Source of the DNA: Bacteroidia bacterium
GTDB lineage: Bacteria; Bacteroidota; Bacteroidia; Chitinophagales; JAUHXS01
NCBI GenBank assembly: GCA_030426955.1
Contig: JAUHXS010000003.1
Location: 248,001-312,000, forward strand
Length of the DNA stretch: 64,000 nucleotides
Reading direction: 5' to 3'
Below the pieces are notes generated by a model that was not told the origin of the DNA, ran no database searches, and saw nothing but the letters and a program-made list of their open reading frames with translations. Each line of letters opens with the position of its first letter. Position 1 is the stretch's first letter. Shown here one piece after another: positions 9,342 through 19,171 of this stretch. A program made the translations under genes and the position numbers.

Positions 9342-12300
9342 ATGCGACTCAAATCAAATTTAAGCATCTTATCGCTTATAATAGGTGTTTTATTCTCATC
9401 AAACGTTTTAGCAACAGTAATCACCTCAGTTCAGAGTGGAGATTGGGAAGATGTCAATACATGGGATTGTGTATGCAATCCTGCAGGTAGCTCCTCGGAT
9501 CGTGATACCATAATTATTGATATTAATGATACTGTTACCGCACAAAGCGGTAACAAATACATGAGTCGATTTGAAATTAGAAGCGGTGCGTTATATGTAG
9601 CAAATGTCGCTAGTACTCATTGTTATGGAGATTATATAATTGATGGTCGTCATGAGGGAAGTAACACTTTAAGGCTTAGGGGGATGGGGACTTTAATTGG
9701 AGGTTCAGGTGAGATTGCAACGACCAGGAGGATACAAATAAGGGATGGAGATAAAGAAATACAGTCTTCAGCTGATATAACGAGAAGCGGTCCAAACGAT
9801 ATCTTAATCTTTAGTGGCATTACGGTAACTAATAAAGGTAAGTTTACGATCAATGATAATATTTCTGGATTAGCAACTAGTTCTACATGGATTAATGATG
9901 TTGACGCTAGTTTGGTGATTGCTGGAGATTTATTCCCTGGGGATGGGACATTTGTAGGGGACTCTTCAGGAAATACTGTCACGTATAATGGAGCCTTAAT
10001 TCAAAGTGGAGCGGATGGTGTTTATTACAATCTCTTGAGTAGTGGGACTAGCGTGAGTTTTAATAGTTCAGGAAATACAGTAAGAGTTAAAAACACTTTT
10101 AGCATAACGGCAGGAACGGTAACCTTTTCTGACATAAATGTAAATATAGAAGATACTTTTACCGTCAATGGTTCTGTGATTTTTGATAATGCATCTGGGG
10201 ATAAAAGCTTTGATGATATTGTGATAAATAGCTCGGGTAGTTGGTCGGCAAATACTATCAATGATACCTTTTTGATCAACGGATTTATCGACAACAATGG
10301 AGGTAGCTTTGTTGCGGGAAGCTCTTCAGCACCTGAAAATCAGTATATTTTAGAAGGAAGCTCAAAAACTATTTCAAGCAGTAGTTTATTAACATTTCAA
10401 AATGTCATAATCAGGGGGACATACACAAATAGTGATAGTATAGAAATTGAAGGTGTTTTAAATGGAGATGGTGGTTCTCTAACACAAGGGGTAAATAGTG
10501 TGCTAATGCTTGGAGATGATTTTATGGGAACGTTAACCACCGACTTTACTTCCAATGCAAATACCGTGATTTACAACGGGGCTTCAAACCAAAGTGCTAT
10601 AGAGGTATCGTATGACAATGTTGTTATCAATAGTACGGGAGGGGCTGTGAATTTTGACAACTCTGGAGCTACCTTTAGTACTAACAACTTAACCGTTACA
10701 CAAGGTACCGTTACCTTTAGTGATGTTAATGTGAACGTTTCTGGAACGACAAGTATTACTGGAATGATTGCAATCAATAGCGCTAGTGGAAATAGAAGCT
10801 TTAATGATATAAATATAAATACTGGTGGAGAATGGAATGTTTCGGTAGATGATTCTATTGAAATTACAGGTTCTGTAGATAATGATGGCGTATTTACTGC
10901 TAGCGCTACAAACGGAACTGCTAGTGATTATTTGTTTAGTGGTTCGGCAAAAATGCTTAGCGGAGATAGAAACATCTCAATTCCTAATGCAAGGATAACT
11001 GGTACATATACAAACAGTGACTCATTAGAGATAAGTAATATGTTTTCAGGAAGTGGAACATTAATCCAAGGGAGTAATTCAGTATTACAAATTGGTGGTG
11101 CCATATCTGGTCTTATAACTGATTTTTCAACTAATTTAAATACTGTGGCTTATAATGGAGCTAGCGATCAAGATATAACTAATACTGATTACTATCATCT
11201 TAATATCTCAGGAACTGGAATAAAAACCTTAACTAGTAACTTAAGTTTATTAGGTAGTATGGTCATCAATGGCAACTTGGATGTATCAGCTTCAAATAGA
11301 AATATAGATATCAAAGGTAATTGGATAAAGACATCGGGTTCATTTAATGAACGGTCTGCAACCGTTGATTTTTCAGGTGCTACACAAAGCATTGCATCAG
11401 ACACTTTTAATAATGTAACCATTAACAGCTCTGCAACCGTTGCCTTAGCGGGTAATATTGTCATTAATGGTACTCTAGAAATTGGAAGTGGGACATTAGA
11501 TGTGAGCGAAAGTAATTATAATATGGAAGTAAAAGGGGATTTCTATCAGGGAGATGGCTTTAATGCACGTCAAGGAAAAGTTACGCTTAATGGCGATTCC
11601 CAACAATTTACAGAAGAAGAAATAGTTTTTTATGATCTAGAAATTGACAATTTGAATGATGTAGAAGCAACCTTTGGATTAATATCTGTAGGCAATGTAT
11701 TAACGTTAACTAATGGTAATTTTGATGTCAGTATAAATGGGCTGCTACTGCTATCTACGGCTTCTGGAACGGCAATAGTAGATGCATCCGTTGGAGTAGG
11801 AACTATAAGTGGCGATGTTACTATGCAACAATACGTATCAGGGAGTATAGGATATAGATACTTTGGAGTGCCTGTTTCTGGGCAAACATTAGCTAATCAT
11901 ATGGATGACTATAATATGTATGGTTTTACAGGAGTACCAACTATGAATGATCCAACAGGTGCTAATGGATGGCAAAGTGTTTATACTTACGATGAAGACT
12001 CATTATTAGACTCTGAGGTGGGTTGGGTATCGGCTACCAATACAACAAATCCTATGTCGGTAGGTACTGGGTACTCAGCGTATATTTACGATACAGATTT
12101 GCCCACTACAGTTGATGTTACGGGCGAAGTGACCTTTAATAATCATGATTTTGGTGTAACCTATACCATGTCTGATTCTGGTATTAATCATGATGGATGG
12201 AATTTTATCGGGAATCCATATCCATCTGTCTTGGATTGGTCAAATGCTACTGGTTGGTCAAGGACGAATATGGATAGTGCGGTATATATTTATAGATCAG

Positions 12301-13415
12301 ATCTTGAACAATATGCAAGCTGGATAGATGGCGTAGCTACAAACGGAGGAAGTAACCTGATATCTCCATCGCAAGGATTCTTTGTAAAGGCAAATGCTGC
12401 GGCTCCTGCTTTAGAAGTAAACAGAAATGCCACAGGTAGCGCTCCAATTTCATTCTTAAAGGATGGAGAAATCATCTCGTCAATTTATCGGTTGAAGCTT
12501 TTAGACTTGAATCAAAACATGAAAGATGAGTTGGTAGTAAGAGTAAAAGAAGGTACAAAAGATGAATTTGAAGGAAGTGCAGATGCATATAAGCTACTAA
12601 ACGGAGAGGGACAACCTAACTTTTATTCTTACAGCAAAGATAATATGAGGTGTGCTATAAACACTTTTCCTAAAATAACTGGTCAGACAAGAGTACCCAT
12701 TCTATTATCAGTAACAGCAACCGCTAATTACAATATTGTAGGTGAGTTTACAGACATTGATGAAGAAGGCTGTGTTTTTCTAATCGATAAAAAGTTGGGA
12801 AAAACAATTGATATCCGAAATAACAGCTATTCTTTCGCTGCAAGTCCAGAAGATGACATTAATCGTTTTGAACTAAACTTCGGAACTACTGAGGCCAACC
12901 TTACAGCCACTGAGGAAACTTATACCATAACGAATGGCATTTCTGTAGAAGCCCAGTTTGAAAACAATTCTCTAGGAGCAGATGCCTATTTATGGGATTT
13001 TGGAGATGGAAGTATTGAGTACTCAAATAATGCAGAAGTCACACATGATTTCGAAGAAGAAGGAGTTTATACTGTTATGTTAGTTGCATTTAACTCTAAT
13101 TGTGGAACAACGGATACTTCTTATCAGACCGTTACAGTAAACAAAACAACTGTCGGAGTTGACCTTAGCGCAGAAAACGCATTTATTGTATATCCTAATC
13201 CTATAAAACAAGATTTGTTTATCGTCAATAAGATTAAGACCGAGGTAAATCAAGTTACTATTACAAATATTATGGGGCAAAAAGTATTGGAGCATAATAA
13301 TGCTTTCAATGGAAAAAAACTACAATTAGATGTATCTGAAGTTCCTTCAGGAATTTATAGCATTGAAGTACACACCGAAGATGGTACTTATCAATACAAG
13401 ATGACAAAAGAGTAA
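9342..13415 (+). CDS. Large surface protein with PKD domain and T9SS type A sorting domain
   Basis: Cell-surface or secreted protein of about 1357 residues. I chose the ATG at 9342 because it begins a clean signal peptide ending in VLA; a GTG at 9321 would add seven residues. N-terminal SGDWEDVNTWD resembles G8-type starts of beta-solenoid adhesins. Three related units of about 195 residues follow (units begin at 9972, 10560 and 11139). A region typical of T9SS cargos (WNFIGNPYPS, QGFFVKA) covers about 830-1040, a PKD domain (YLWDFGDGS) about 1200-1266, and a type A sorting domain beginning VYPNPIKQDL fills the last 80 residues. Exported by T9SS; ligand unknown. Confidence 0.85.
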   Translation: MRLKSNLSILSLIIGVLFSSNVLATVITSVQSGDWEDVNTWDCVCNPAGSSSDRDTIIIDINDTVTAQSGNKYMSRFEIRSGALYVANVASTHCYGDYIIDGRHEGSNTLRLRGMGTLIGGSGEIATTRRIQIRDGDKEIQSSADITRSGPNDILIFSGITVTNKGKFTINDNISGLATSSTWINDVDASLVIAGDLFPGDGTFVGDSSGNTVTYNGALIQSGADGVYYNLLSSGTSVSFNSSGNTVRVKNTFSITAGTVTFSDINVNIEDTFTVNGSVIFDNASGDKSFDDIVINSSGSWSANTINDTFLINGFIDNNGGSFVAGSSSAPENQYILEGSSKTISSSSLLTFQNVIIRGTYTNSDSIEIEGVLNGDGGSLTQGVNSVLMLGDDFMGTLTTDFTSNANTVIYNGASNQSAIEVSYDNVVINSTGGAVNFDNSGATFSTNNLTVTQGTVTFSDVNVNVSGTTSITGMIAINSASGNRSFNDININTGGEWNVSVDDSIEITGSVDNDGVFTASATNGTASDYLFSGSAKMLSGDRNISIPNARITGTYTNSDSLEISNMFSGSGTLIQGSNSVLQIGGAISGLITDFSTNLNTVAYNGASDQDITNTDYYHLNISGTGIKTLTSNLSLLGSMVINGNLDVSASNRNIDIKGNWIKTSGSFNERSATVDFSGATQSIASDTFNNVTINSSATVALAGNIVINGTLEIGSGTLDVSESNYNMEVKGDFYQGDGFNARQGKVTLNGDSQQFTEEEIVFYDLEIDNLNDVEATFGLISVGNVLTLTNGNFDVSINGLLLLSTASGTAIVDASVGVGTISGDVTMQQYVSGSIGYRYFGVPVSGQTLANHMDDYNMYGFTGVPTMNDPTGANGWQSVYTYDEDSLLDSEVGWVSATNTTNPMSVGTGYSAYIYDTDLPTTVDVTGEVTFNNHDFGVTYTMSDSGINHDGWNFIGNPYPSVLDWSNATGWSRTNMDSAVYIYRSDLEQYASWIDGVATNGGSNLISPSQGFFVKANAAAPALEVNRNATGSAPISFLKDGEIISSIYRLKLLDLNQNMKDELVVRVKEGTKDEFEGSADAYKLLNGEGQPNFYSYSKDNMRCAINTFPKITGQTRVPILLSVTATANYNIVGEFTDIDEEGCVFLIDKKLGKTIDIRNNSYSFAASPEDDINRFELNFGTTEANLTATEETYTITNGISVEAQFENNSLGADAYLWDFGDGSIEYSNNAEVTHDFEEEGVYTVMLVAFNSNCGTTDTSYQTVTVNKTTVGVDLSAENAFIVYPNPIKQDLFIVNKIKTEVNQVTITNIMGQKVLEHNNAFNGKKLQLDVSEVPSGIYSIEVHTEDGTYQYKMTKE
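9972..11720 (+). repeat. Three ~195-residue tandem repeats inside the T9SS cargo
   Basis: Units start at 9972, 10560 and 11139 (spacing 588 and 579 bp), each opening with NTV.YNGA. Units 1 and 2 share GTVTFSD.NVN and SG.[KR]SF[ND]DI; unit 3 has diverged and ends in a shorter sub-repeat (INGTLEIGSG/ INGNLDVS). The units look like beta-solenoid turns. Spacing is by direct inspection; the exact end of unit 3 is approximate. Confidence 0.7.
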
Positions 13416-13422
13416 TCTTTTT

Positions 13423-15429
13423 ATGTCATTTGTCAGTAGAAAACTTGTTAGCACCCTTTTTTATTTATTCTTAACGATATCAAGTGCTATTACGTATGCT
13501 AATAATGCGCGAGTTTTAGTTAGCAATATTTCACAAGAAGCAGTACAAATAAAGTGGTATAGCAATAGCCTTATATACCCTGAAGGAGTTAATATTTATA
13601 GAAATAGCGAAGGTACAGAAGAGTGGATTAAGCTTAACGCAACTCCAATCATAAAAGAGGATAAAACTGACCTAAGCGACTTTAAAAACGACTCAACAGC
13701 ATTTGCATTAGCAGAAATGGTTAATGTAACACCTAAGGAGAAACTTGAAGGATTCCTATTATTAAATGTTTTGGTGAAATCTTTTCAAAGTACAGATTTA
13801 TGTGATTTCCTTGGTATAAGCTATGTCGATAGTGACGTGCAAGTCGATCAGGAATATCGATATAAAATAACAGCTTTAGTAGGAACTACAGAAGAATCAT
13901 TAGCAATTTCGGATTATATCAAAGCCACCACGCCTCAAAAAATAAATCCACCAGATAGTATTACTGTTAGGACAGAAAAAGAAAAGGTCAATATATCATG
14001 GAAGCCCAATGATGGTCTGTTTTATGCTGTTGACGTGTATAGAAGATCTAAAGGAGAAAAAACCTTTAAAAAGGTTAATAATAATCCATTGATGGTTTCT
14101 AAATTTCCTAAACAAGATGGCTCTATGGGCTATCCTGACGTTTTTTACCAAGATTCAGATGTGGAACCTAAACAAGTTTATGACTATCAAATTATCGGAT
14201 TAGACTATTTTGGAGGCAAAAGTGAGCCTAGTAAAATATTTACAATAACTGTAGAAGACTATAACCCTCCTCCAAAGCCAAGAGTTAAGGAGGCGAGTGT
14301 AACGAATTTATCAATTGACCTTTCATGGGAAATAGAGGAAGATTCAGACATAGAAAAGTTTCAAATTATAGGTTCTACAAGTTCAATAGGTAAATACACA
14401 AAATTTAATAAAGAGGTTATTGGTAGAGAGAAAAGGAACTATCAATTGCAAGTTGATAAGCCCGCAGGTTATTATTTTAAGCTGGTAGCAGTTGACTCAT
14501 CTGGAAACAAAACAAGTTCAAATCCGAGATATGTTGAAGTGGCAGATATTATACCACCTAAAAAACCTTCTGATATTTACATTAAAAAAGATACAGGGAG
14601 ACTGACGCTTTTATGGGATCATAATTCCGAGCCAGACTTAAAAGGGTATTATGTGTATAGAGCAGCTGGCAGTAATTCTAGCGATTTTGTATTGCTAAAT
14701 GCTAGGCCTTTAAACTCAAGCAGCTTTATAGATCTACATCCAAAGAGAACACGAAATAGAATGAGATATAAAGTGGTAGCTGTTGATACTAATTATAACT
14801 ATAGTGAAGCATCAAATATAGCAACAGTTGATATGATTGACATGATTTCTCCAGAAAAGCCTGTAATTAAAAGGGTTTTGCAAAATGACAAAGCAGTAGA
14901 AATTGAGTGGGTGCAAAATGTAGAAACTGATTTGATGCAGTACTGGTGCATTAAGTCCGTTAAAGAAGAAGGTATCTTTGTTAGATTAGAGGAGATAAAA
15001 ATTTCTGCTGAGGAAAAATCATTTATTGACCTAAAGATTGTTCCAGATGCTGTGTATCAATATGTTTTGATAGCAGAGGATGGTTCAGCAAATAGATCAT
15101 TGCCTTCTACTCCTTTTGAGATTGAAATTGTTGCGACTGAGCAAGTTTTGTTAGAACTTGATAATGTCAAAGCGAAGTATAAAAGACAGAGCAAAACGGT
15201 TGTTATAAATTGGGAAGAACCTAAAAATCAAATATTGGGCGTAAAAGTTTTTAAAAAATCGAGAGATCAAGAGGTGTTCTATCCAATTTCTGATCTTCTA
15301 CAAAGTGAGGACTATTTTGTAGATAAAACTGTCAGTGGTCCTGAAGATACATTAACATATGAAGTAAGAGCATATAGTGATCAAGGAGATATTTATCGGT
15401 CACAACTATTGGAAGTGAAGGTGAAATAA
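13423..15429 (+). CDS. Secreted fibronectin type III repeat protein
   Basis: A 668-residue protein with an N-terminal signal peptide (about residues 1-26, ending TYAN) and about five fibronectin type III modules from residue 30 to the end. Repeating signs are [VI].[VI].W before each strand C, PEGVNIYR or DLKGYYVYRA loops, and Y.Y.[VI].A.D near each module end. There is no T9SS sorting domain, so it probably stays in the periplasm or on the outer membrane by another route. It starts 7 bp after the large T9SS cargo and probably shares its transcript, which suggests a partner role in display or assembly of that protein. Confidence 0.75.
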   Translation: MSFVSRKLVSTLFYLFLTISSAITYANNARVLVSNISQEAVQIKWYSNSLIYPEGVNIYRNSEGTEEWIKLNATPIIKEDKTDLSDFKNDSTAFALAEMVNVTPKEKLEGFLLLNVLVKSFQSTDLCDFLGISYVDSDVQVDQEYRYKITALVGTTEESLAISDYIKATTPQKINPPDSITVRTEKEKVNISWKPNDGLFYAVDVYRRSKGEKTFKKVNNNPLMVSKFPKQDGSMGYPDVFYQDSDVEPKQVYDYQIIGLDYFGGKSEPSKIFTITVEDYNPPPKPRVKEASVTNLSIDLSWEIEEDSDIEKFQIIGSTSSIGKYTKFNKEVIGREKRNYQLQVDKPAGYYFKLVAVDSSGNKTSSNPRYVEVADIIPPKKPSDIYIKKDTGRLTLLWDHNSEPDLKGYYVYRAAGSNSSDFVLLNARPLNSSSFIDLHPKRTRNRMRYKVVAVDTNYNYSEASNIATVDMIDMISPEKPVIKRVLQNDKAVEIEWVQNVETDLMQYWCIKSVKEEGIFVRLEEIKISAEEKSFIDLKIVPDAVYQYVLIAEDGSANRSLPSTPFEIEIVATEQVLLELDNVKAKYKRQSKTVVINWEEPKNQILGVKVFKKSRDQEVFYPISDLLQSEDYFVDKTVSGPEDTLTYEVRAYSDQGDIYRSQLLEVKVK

Positions 15430-15457
15430 TCACAATAAATATCCTTTTCTTTGCCTT

Positions 15458-16351
15458 ATGTCTTCACAAGCTTGGGTTTATCTCGGATTATTCTTAGCCA
15501 ATTTAATATATGCGGGCAATTACACGATTGCTAAAGAGGTAATGCCTGAATATTTGCAACCTTTTGGCTTTATCTTATTAAGAGTAATTGTGGCTTGTGT
15601 CATGTTTTGGTTGACGAGCCTATTTTTTCAAAAGGAAAAAGTTGAGAGGAGGGACTTATTAAAGCTAGCTCTGTGTGCAGTTTTTGGTGTGACGATCAAC
15701 CAGTTGGCATTCTTTTCAGGTTTGGCATTGACCGTTCCGATAAATGCCTCCATTATTATGGTGACAACACCAATTTTAGTTTTGATTATTTCCATGTTGT
15801 GTTTAATTGAAAAGCTTACAATTTTCAAAGGCATAGGTATTTTGTTAGGTGCTTCTGGAGCCACTTTTTTGGTACTGCGAGGTGGTGGTCCACAGATGAG
15901 TGCAGATACCTTCTGGGGAGATATCTTGATATTGGTCAATGCAATTTCATATGGGATATATTTAGTTCTAGCAAAACCATTGATGAAAAAATATCATGCA
16001 TTAACGATTGTAAAATGGATATTCCTTTTCGGAGCTATTTACATTTTGCCTTTTGGATATAGAGATTTGTTAGTTGTAGAGTGGAATGAGCTTTCATGGC
16101 AGATATGGTCGTGCATAGCATACGTGATTATTGGAACATCTTTTATTGCCTATTTGCTAAATACCATGGCATTGAAATATGTAAATGCATCTGTTGTAGG
16201 AGCTTTTATATATCTACAGCCATTTTTGGCAGCTATTATTGCCATATCTTTTGGAAAAGATCATTTGGATAGCACAAAAATTATTGCAGCTATATTGATA
16301 TTTTCTGGTGTCTTTTTGGTGTCATATAGCAGAAAAGTAAATGCTAATTAA
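15458..16351 (+). CDS. EamA/DMT-family transporter
   Basis: Inner-membrane transporter of the drug/metabolite superfamily, 297 residues with ten predicted transmembrane helices in two EamA repeats (residues about 5-140 and 150-290). Typical marks are ANLIYAGNYTIAKEVMP in helix 1, ITPILVLIISM-like segments in helix 4 and Y.LVLAKPLMKKY at the second repeat. Substrate unknown. It overlaps the next gene by 11 bp. Confidence 0.85.
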   Translation: MSSQAWVYLGLFLANLIYAGNYTIAKEVMPEYLQPFGFILLRVIVACVMFWLTSLFFQKEKVERRDLLKLALCAVFGVTINQLAFFSGLALTVPINASIIMVTTPILVLIISMLCLIEKLTIFKGIGILLGASGATFLVLRGGGPQMSADTFWGDILILVNAISYGIYLVLAKPLMKKYHALTIVKWIFLFGAIYILPFGYRDLLVVEWNELSWQIWSCIAYVIIGTSFIAYLLNTMALKYVNASVVGAFIYLQPFLAAIIAISFGKDHLDSTKIIAAILIFSGVFLVSYSRKVNAN

Positions 16352-16844
16352 TAAAAAAAGACATATTGTATTTGGGGTTATTATATTAATTCTTGGACTC
16401 AGCTTTTGCATAAATCCTAAGGCAACTTGGCAAGCACCACAAAATATTTTAGGAAATGCATATGCTTCAATTATAGAAGCAAGGGTTTTATCAGAATATA
16501 ATTATGATGATGTTATAATTTATGAAACAGATCGTGCTTACTTAGGGTTTACATTAGGAGAACATATCTTTTTAGGGAAACAGGCATCTTTTAATGGAAA
16601 TATTTACACGCATGAATTTGGGCACGTTGTGCAAAGTCGATCTTGGGGTTGGCTTTACTTACCTATCATTGCGATTCCAAGCTTTGTTACTTCAGCCTTT
16701 TCTGAAAAGGGATTTCATAACAGAACATGGTATGAGAGAGATGCAAGTCAAAAGGGACCTGAATATTTAAAAAAGCTTGATCCGGAATATGTCCCAATCG
16801 GCGGATGGAGAAGATATGAGTGGTTATTTGATCAGAAGTTGTAA
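16341..16844 (+). CDS. Small membrane protein with HEFGH zinc-metallopeptidase-like motif
   Basis: A 167-residue protein with a hydrophobic N-terminal segment (about 9-24) and a second at about 104-122. Residues 91-95 are HEFGH, an HExxH zinc site, in the context YTHEFGHVVQSRSWGWLYLP. A conserved-looking acidic residue follows in WYERDAS (about 130-136), resembling the Tyr-Glu-x-x-Ala stretch near such sites in toxin and YD-repeat proteins that share the HE[FY]GH.[IV]QS motif. It overlaps the DMT gene by 11 bp. Whether it is an active peptidase is not known. Confidence 0.65.
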   Translation: MLINKKRHIVFGVIILILGLSFCINPKATWQAPQNILGNAYASIIEARVLSEYNYDDVIIYETDRAYLGFTLGEHIFLGKQASFNGNIYTHEFGHVVQSRSWGWLYLPIIAIPSFVTSAFSEKGFHNRTWYERDASQKGPEYLKKLDPEYVPIGGWRRYEWLFDQKL

Positions 16845-16880
16845 TAGTTCATGAATAGGCTTCAAAAAATTCTTCTCCAG

Positions 16881-16920
16881 CTCCCCTCCTTATTGGCAGG
16901 AATGGAATAAGGGGTGGTAA
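16881..16920. repeat. GC-rich intergenic element between convergent genes (CCCCTCCTT...GGGGTGGT)
   Basis: The 109-bp gap between converging genes holds CCCCTCCTT, a 15-20 bp spacer and AAGGGGTGGT, then an A-rich run. The same two ends occur at 39273-39300, where they form a perfect hairpin. It may be a bidirectional terminator or a copy of a dispersed element. The stem here is less perfect. Confidence 0.45.
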
Positions 16921-16952
16921 AAAGTAATTTTTAGAAATGTCTGTAAGTTTAG

Positions 16953-19109
16953 TTAAACACGAAATCCAATAACTAAAACATCATCAATCTGTTCATAATC
17001 CTGTTTCCAATTATTGTAAAAATTCAAGAGCTTTTCTTCTTGTTGACTGAGACTTTCAGATTTAATGTCAACTAGCAATTGCTTAAATCGTTTTGTCATC
17101 ATTTTTTTCCCTTTTTCTCCTCCAAATTGATCTGCATATCCATCGGAGTGAATATAAATCGTGTCTTTAGAAGTTATTTTTACTTGATGTGTATCAAATT
17201 TCTGCTCGTCCTCAGTATGACCTGCTATTCCCTTTTTAGTGGCTCTTATTTCTTCTACTTCTGAGCCGTTTTCTTTTACAATCCATAGTGGTCTGTTTGC
17301 TCCTGCATATTCAATAGTATTATCAGTTTTGTTAATGCTGCAAAATGCAATATCCATACCGTCTTTGGTCGATTCTATGTCCATAGTTTGTTGTAATGAC
17401 TTTTTGATTGCTTTATTGGTATACTGCAAAATTTCTCCAGGGTGTTGATGAAAGTTAATTGCCTCTTTAAGCTTTTCAATACTTAAAACGCTCATGAAAG
17501 CTCCTGGAATACCATGTCCAGTGCAGTCTGCTGCAGCGATATAAATATGATTATCCGTTTCATGATAAAAATAAAAGTCACCACTGACAATGTCTTTGGG
17601 CTGGTATACAATCAAGTTCTGATAAATCCCTTTGTTAATTTCCTTTCTGCTTTTCATCAAAGCTTTTTGAATCCTTAGAGTATAGTTGATACTGTCTGTA
17701 ATCTCTTTATTCTTTGTATCTAGCTCCTCGTTGATTTGTTTCTTTTCTAAAAACTGTTGATAGACCCAGTAGCTAAAACCAATCGTAAGCAGTAGCATAC
17801 CACATGCAAAGTATATAATTAGTTGTCTTTTTTTAACTTTTGTTTGATAGATTAGCTCTCTTTTTTCTTGTTCAGCGATGATAAGTTCTTGTTGTCTGTC
17901 AAACTCATATTGCATCTCACGTTGGGTAACTAATTTTATATTCTCCTCGTTTTGAAGGCTATCCCTGTACAGGATATATTTTTTAAAATATCCTAACGAC
18001 TCGTTATACTTGCCTTGAGCTTCCTTTAAAGTTGATAAATATTGATAACTATACTGAATATCCTTTTTACTATTAATTTCTTTCGAAACTTTTAATGCTC
18101 GTTTTAGATAGTTCGTTGCTTCATCATATTGTTGGAGTGAAGTGCAAACGTTGCCTAGGTTGGTTAGCGTTTGTGCAATTCCTTCTTGATCTCCAATGCT
18201 TTCTCGTATGTTTAAAGATTCTTTTAATGTAGTTTCTGCTTTTACATAGTCTGCGCTATTAATGTAAGCTAGCGCTATATTGTTCAAAGCTAGTGCAGTA
18301 TGAGTCTTATCTCCAGTTTTTTTGTAAATGAGTAGTGCCTTTTGATAGAAAACAATACTTTTGGCATAATCTCCTTCCTGTAAGCAAGCGGTGCCGATAT
18401 TGTTATAAACATTGGCTACTCCTGATTGGTTATTATCCGATTTATAAAGCTTTAATGCTAGATTGTAATTACGTAAAGCATCTTTGTTTTCATCTTGTTC
18501 GTTGTATATTTTGCCAATATTATTATAAGCATTGGCTTTCCCAGTTTTATCTCCCAACGCTTCGTAGGTTTTAAGAGCATTGAAAAATGGTTCTAGAGCC
18601 GTCATATAATTACCCTGTCTATAATGAGTAAACCCTATATTATTATAGACCATGCCTAGCCTATGTCTATGATTTAACCTTTCATAAATAGCTTGTGCTT
18701 TATATAGGTAATAAAGAGAGGAATCAAATATGCCTTGGTATAAAAAAGATGTACCAATGTTATTATACGAATCTCCTGTGCCTAATGTATCACTTATTTG
18801 AAGTCTAGTGCGAAGGGCTTTTTTGTGAAAGCTCCGAGCTACAATATATTCATTTTCGTTATGATACAGGTTGCCAATAGTATTGTAACAACGTCCTATA
18901 GCTTTTTGATAATCTCCTTTATTTGGAAGTGTTTGATAGGCTGAAATAGCCTTTTGTAAATTGGACTTTGCCAAAGAAATTTCTTGTTTGTTAATCTGTT
19001 CATTAGCTAATTCAAATAGGGAATCAGCATCTAAACTTTTAGCATAAATAGATATAAAGCTTAAAAACATTAGAGAAGTGAACAGACAAATACGTATAAA
19101 TCTTAGCAT
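16953..19109 (-). CDS. TPR-transmembrane-SpoIIE (PP2C-type) serine phosphatase
   Basis: Signalling phosphatase of 718 residues. It has a signal peptide or N-terminal anchor (about 1-23), eight to nine TPR units of 40 residues (about 28-395) carrying [VA]YNNIG..Y...G.Y, a transmembrane helix (about 432-453), a short coiled coil, and a C-terminal SpoIIE/PP2C domain (about 510-718) with AAADCTGHGIPGAFMS, DGMDIAFC and SDGYADQFGG. The TPRs lie in the periplasm and the phosphatase in the cytosol. Such enzymes usually dephosphorylate an anti-sigma antagonist or SiaC-type protein; a siaC gene lies 12 kb away. It follows the nuclease-like gene by 62 bp on the same strand. Confidence 0.9.
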   Translation of the reverse strand: MLRFIRICLFTSLMFLSFISIYAKSLDADSLFELANEQINKQEISLAKSNLQKAISAYQTLPNKGDYQKAIGRCYNTIGNLYHNENEYIVARSFHKKALRTRLQISDTLGTGDSYNNIGTSFLYQGIFDSSLYYLYKAQAIYERLNHRHRLGMVYNNIGFTHYRQGNYMTALEPFFNALKTYEALGDKTGKANAYNNIGKIYNEQDENKDALRNYNLALKLYKSDNNQSGVANVYNNIGTACLQEGDYAKSIVFYQKALLIYKKTGDKTHTALALNNIALAYINSADYVKAETTLKESLNIRESIGDQEGIAQTLTNLGNVCTSLQQYDEATNYLKRALKVSKEINSKKDIQYSYQYLSTLKEAQGKYNESLGYFKKYILYRDSLQNEENIKLVTQREMQYEFDRQQELIIAEQEKRELIYQTKVKKRQLIIYFACGMLLLTIGFSYWVYQQFLEKKQINEELDTKNKEITDSINYTLRIQKALMKSRKEINKGIYQNLIVYQPKDIVSGDFYFYHETDNHIYIAAADCTGHGIPGAFMSVLSIEKLKEAINFHQHPGEILQYTNKAIKKSLQQTMDIESTKDGMDIAFCSINKTDNTIEYAGANRPLWIVKENGSEVEEIRATKKGIAGHTEDEQKFDTHQVKITSKDTIYIHSDGYADQFGGEKGKKMMTKRFKQLLVDIKSESLSQQEEKLLNFYNNWKQDYEQIDDVLVIGFRV

Positions 19110-19171
19110 CTTGAGATTAAAGATAATGATTGTTGAGATTGTAATCCTCTCGTGATAATAGTTTCTTTTGT

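Noticed and set aside
9650-12475. Several minus-strand open frames inside the large T9SS cargo
   Set aside because: They are shadows of a long, domain-rich gene with signal peptide and sorting domain; their products are Leu/Pro-rich with no recognisable domain.
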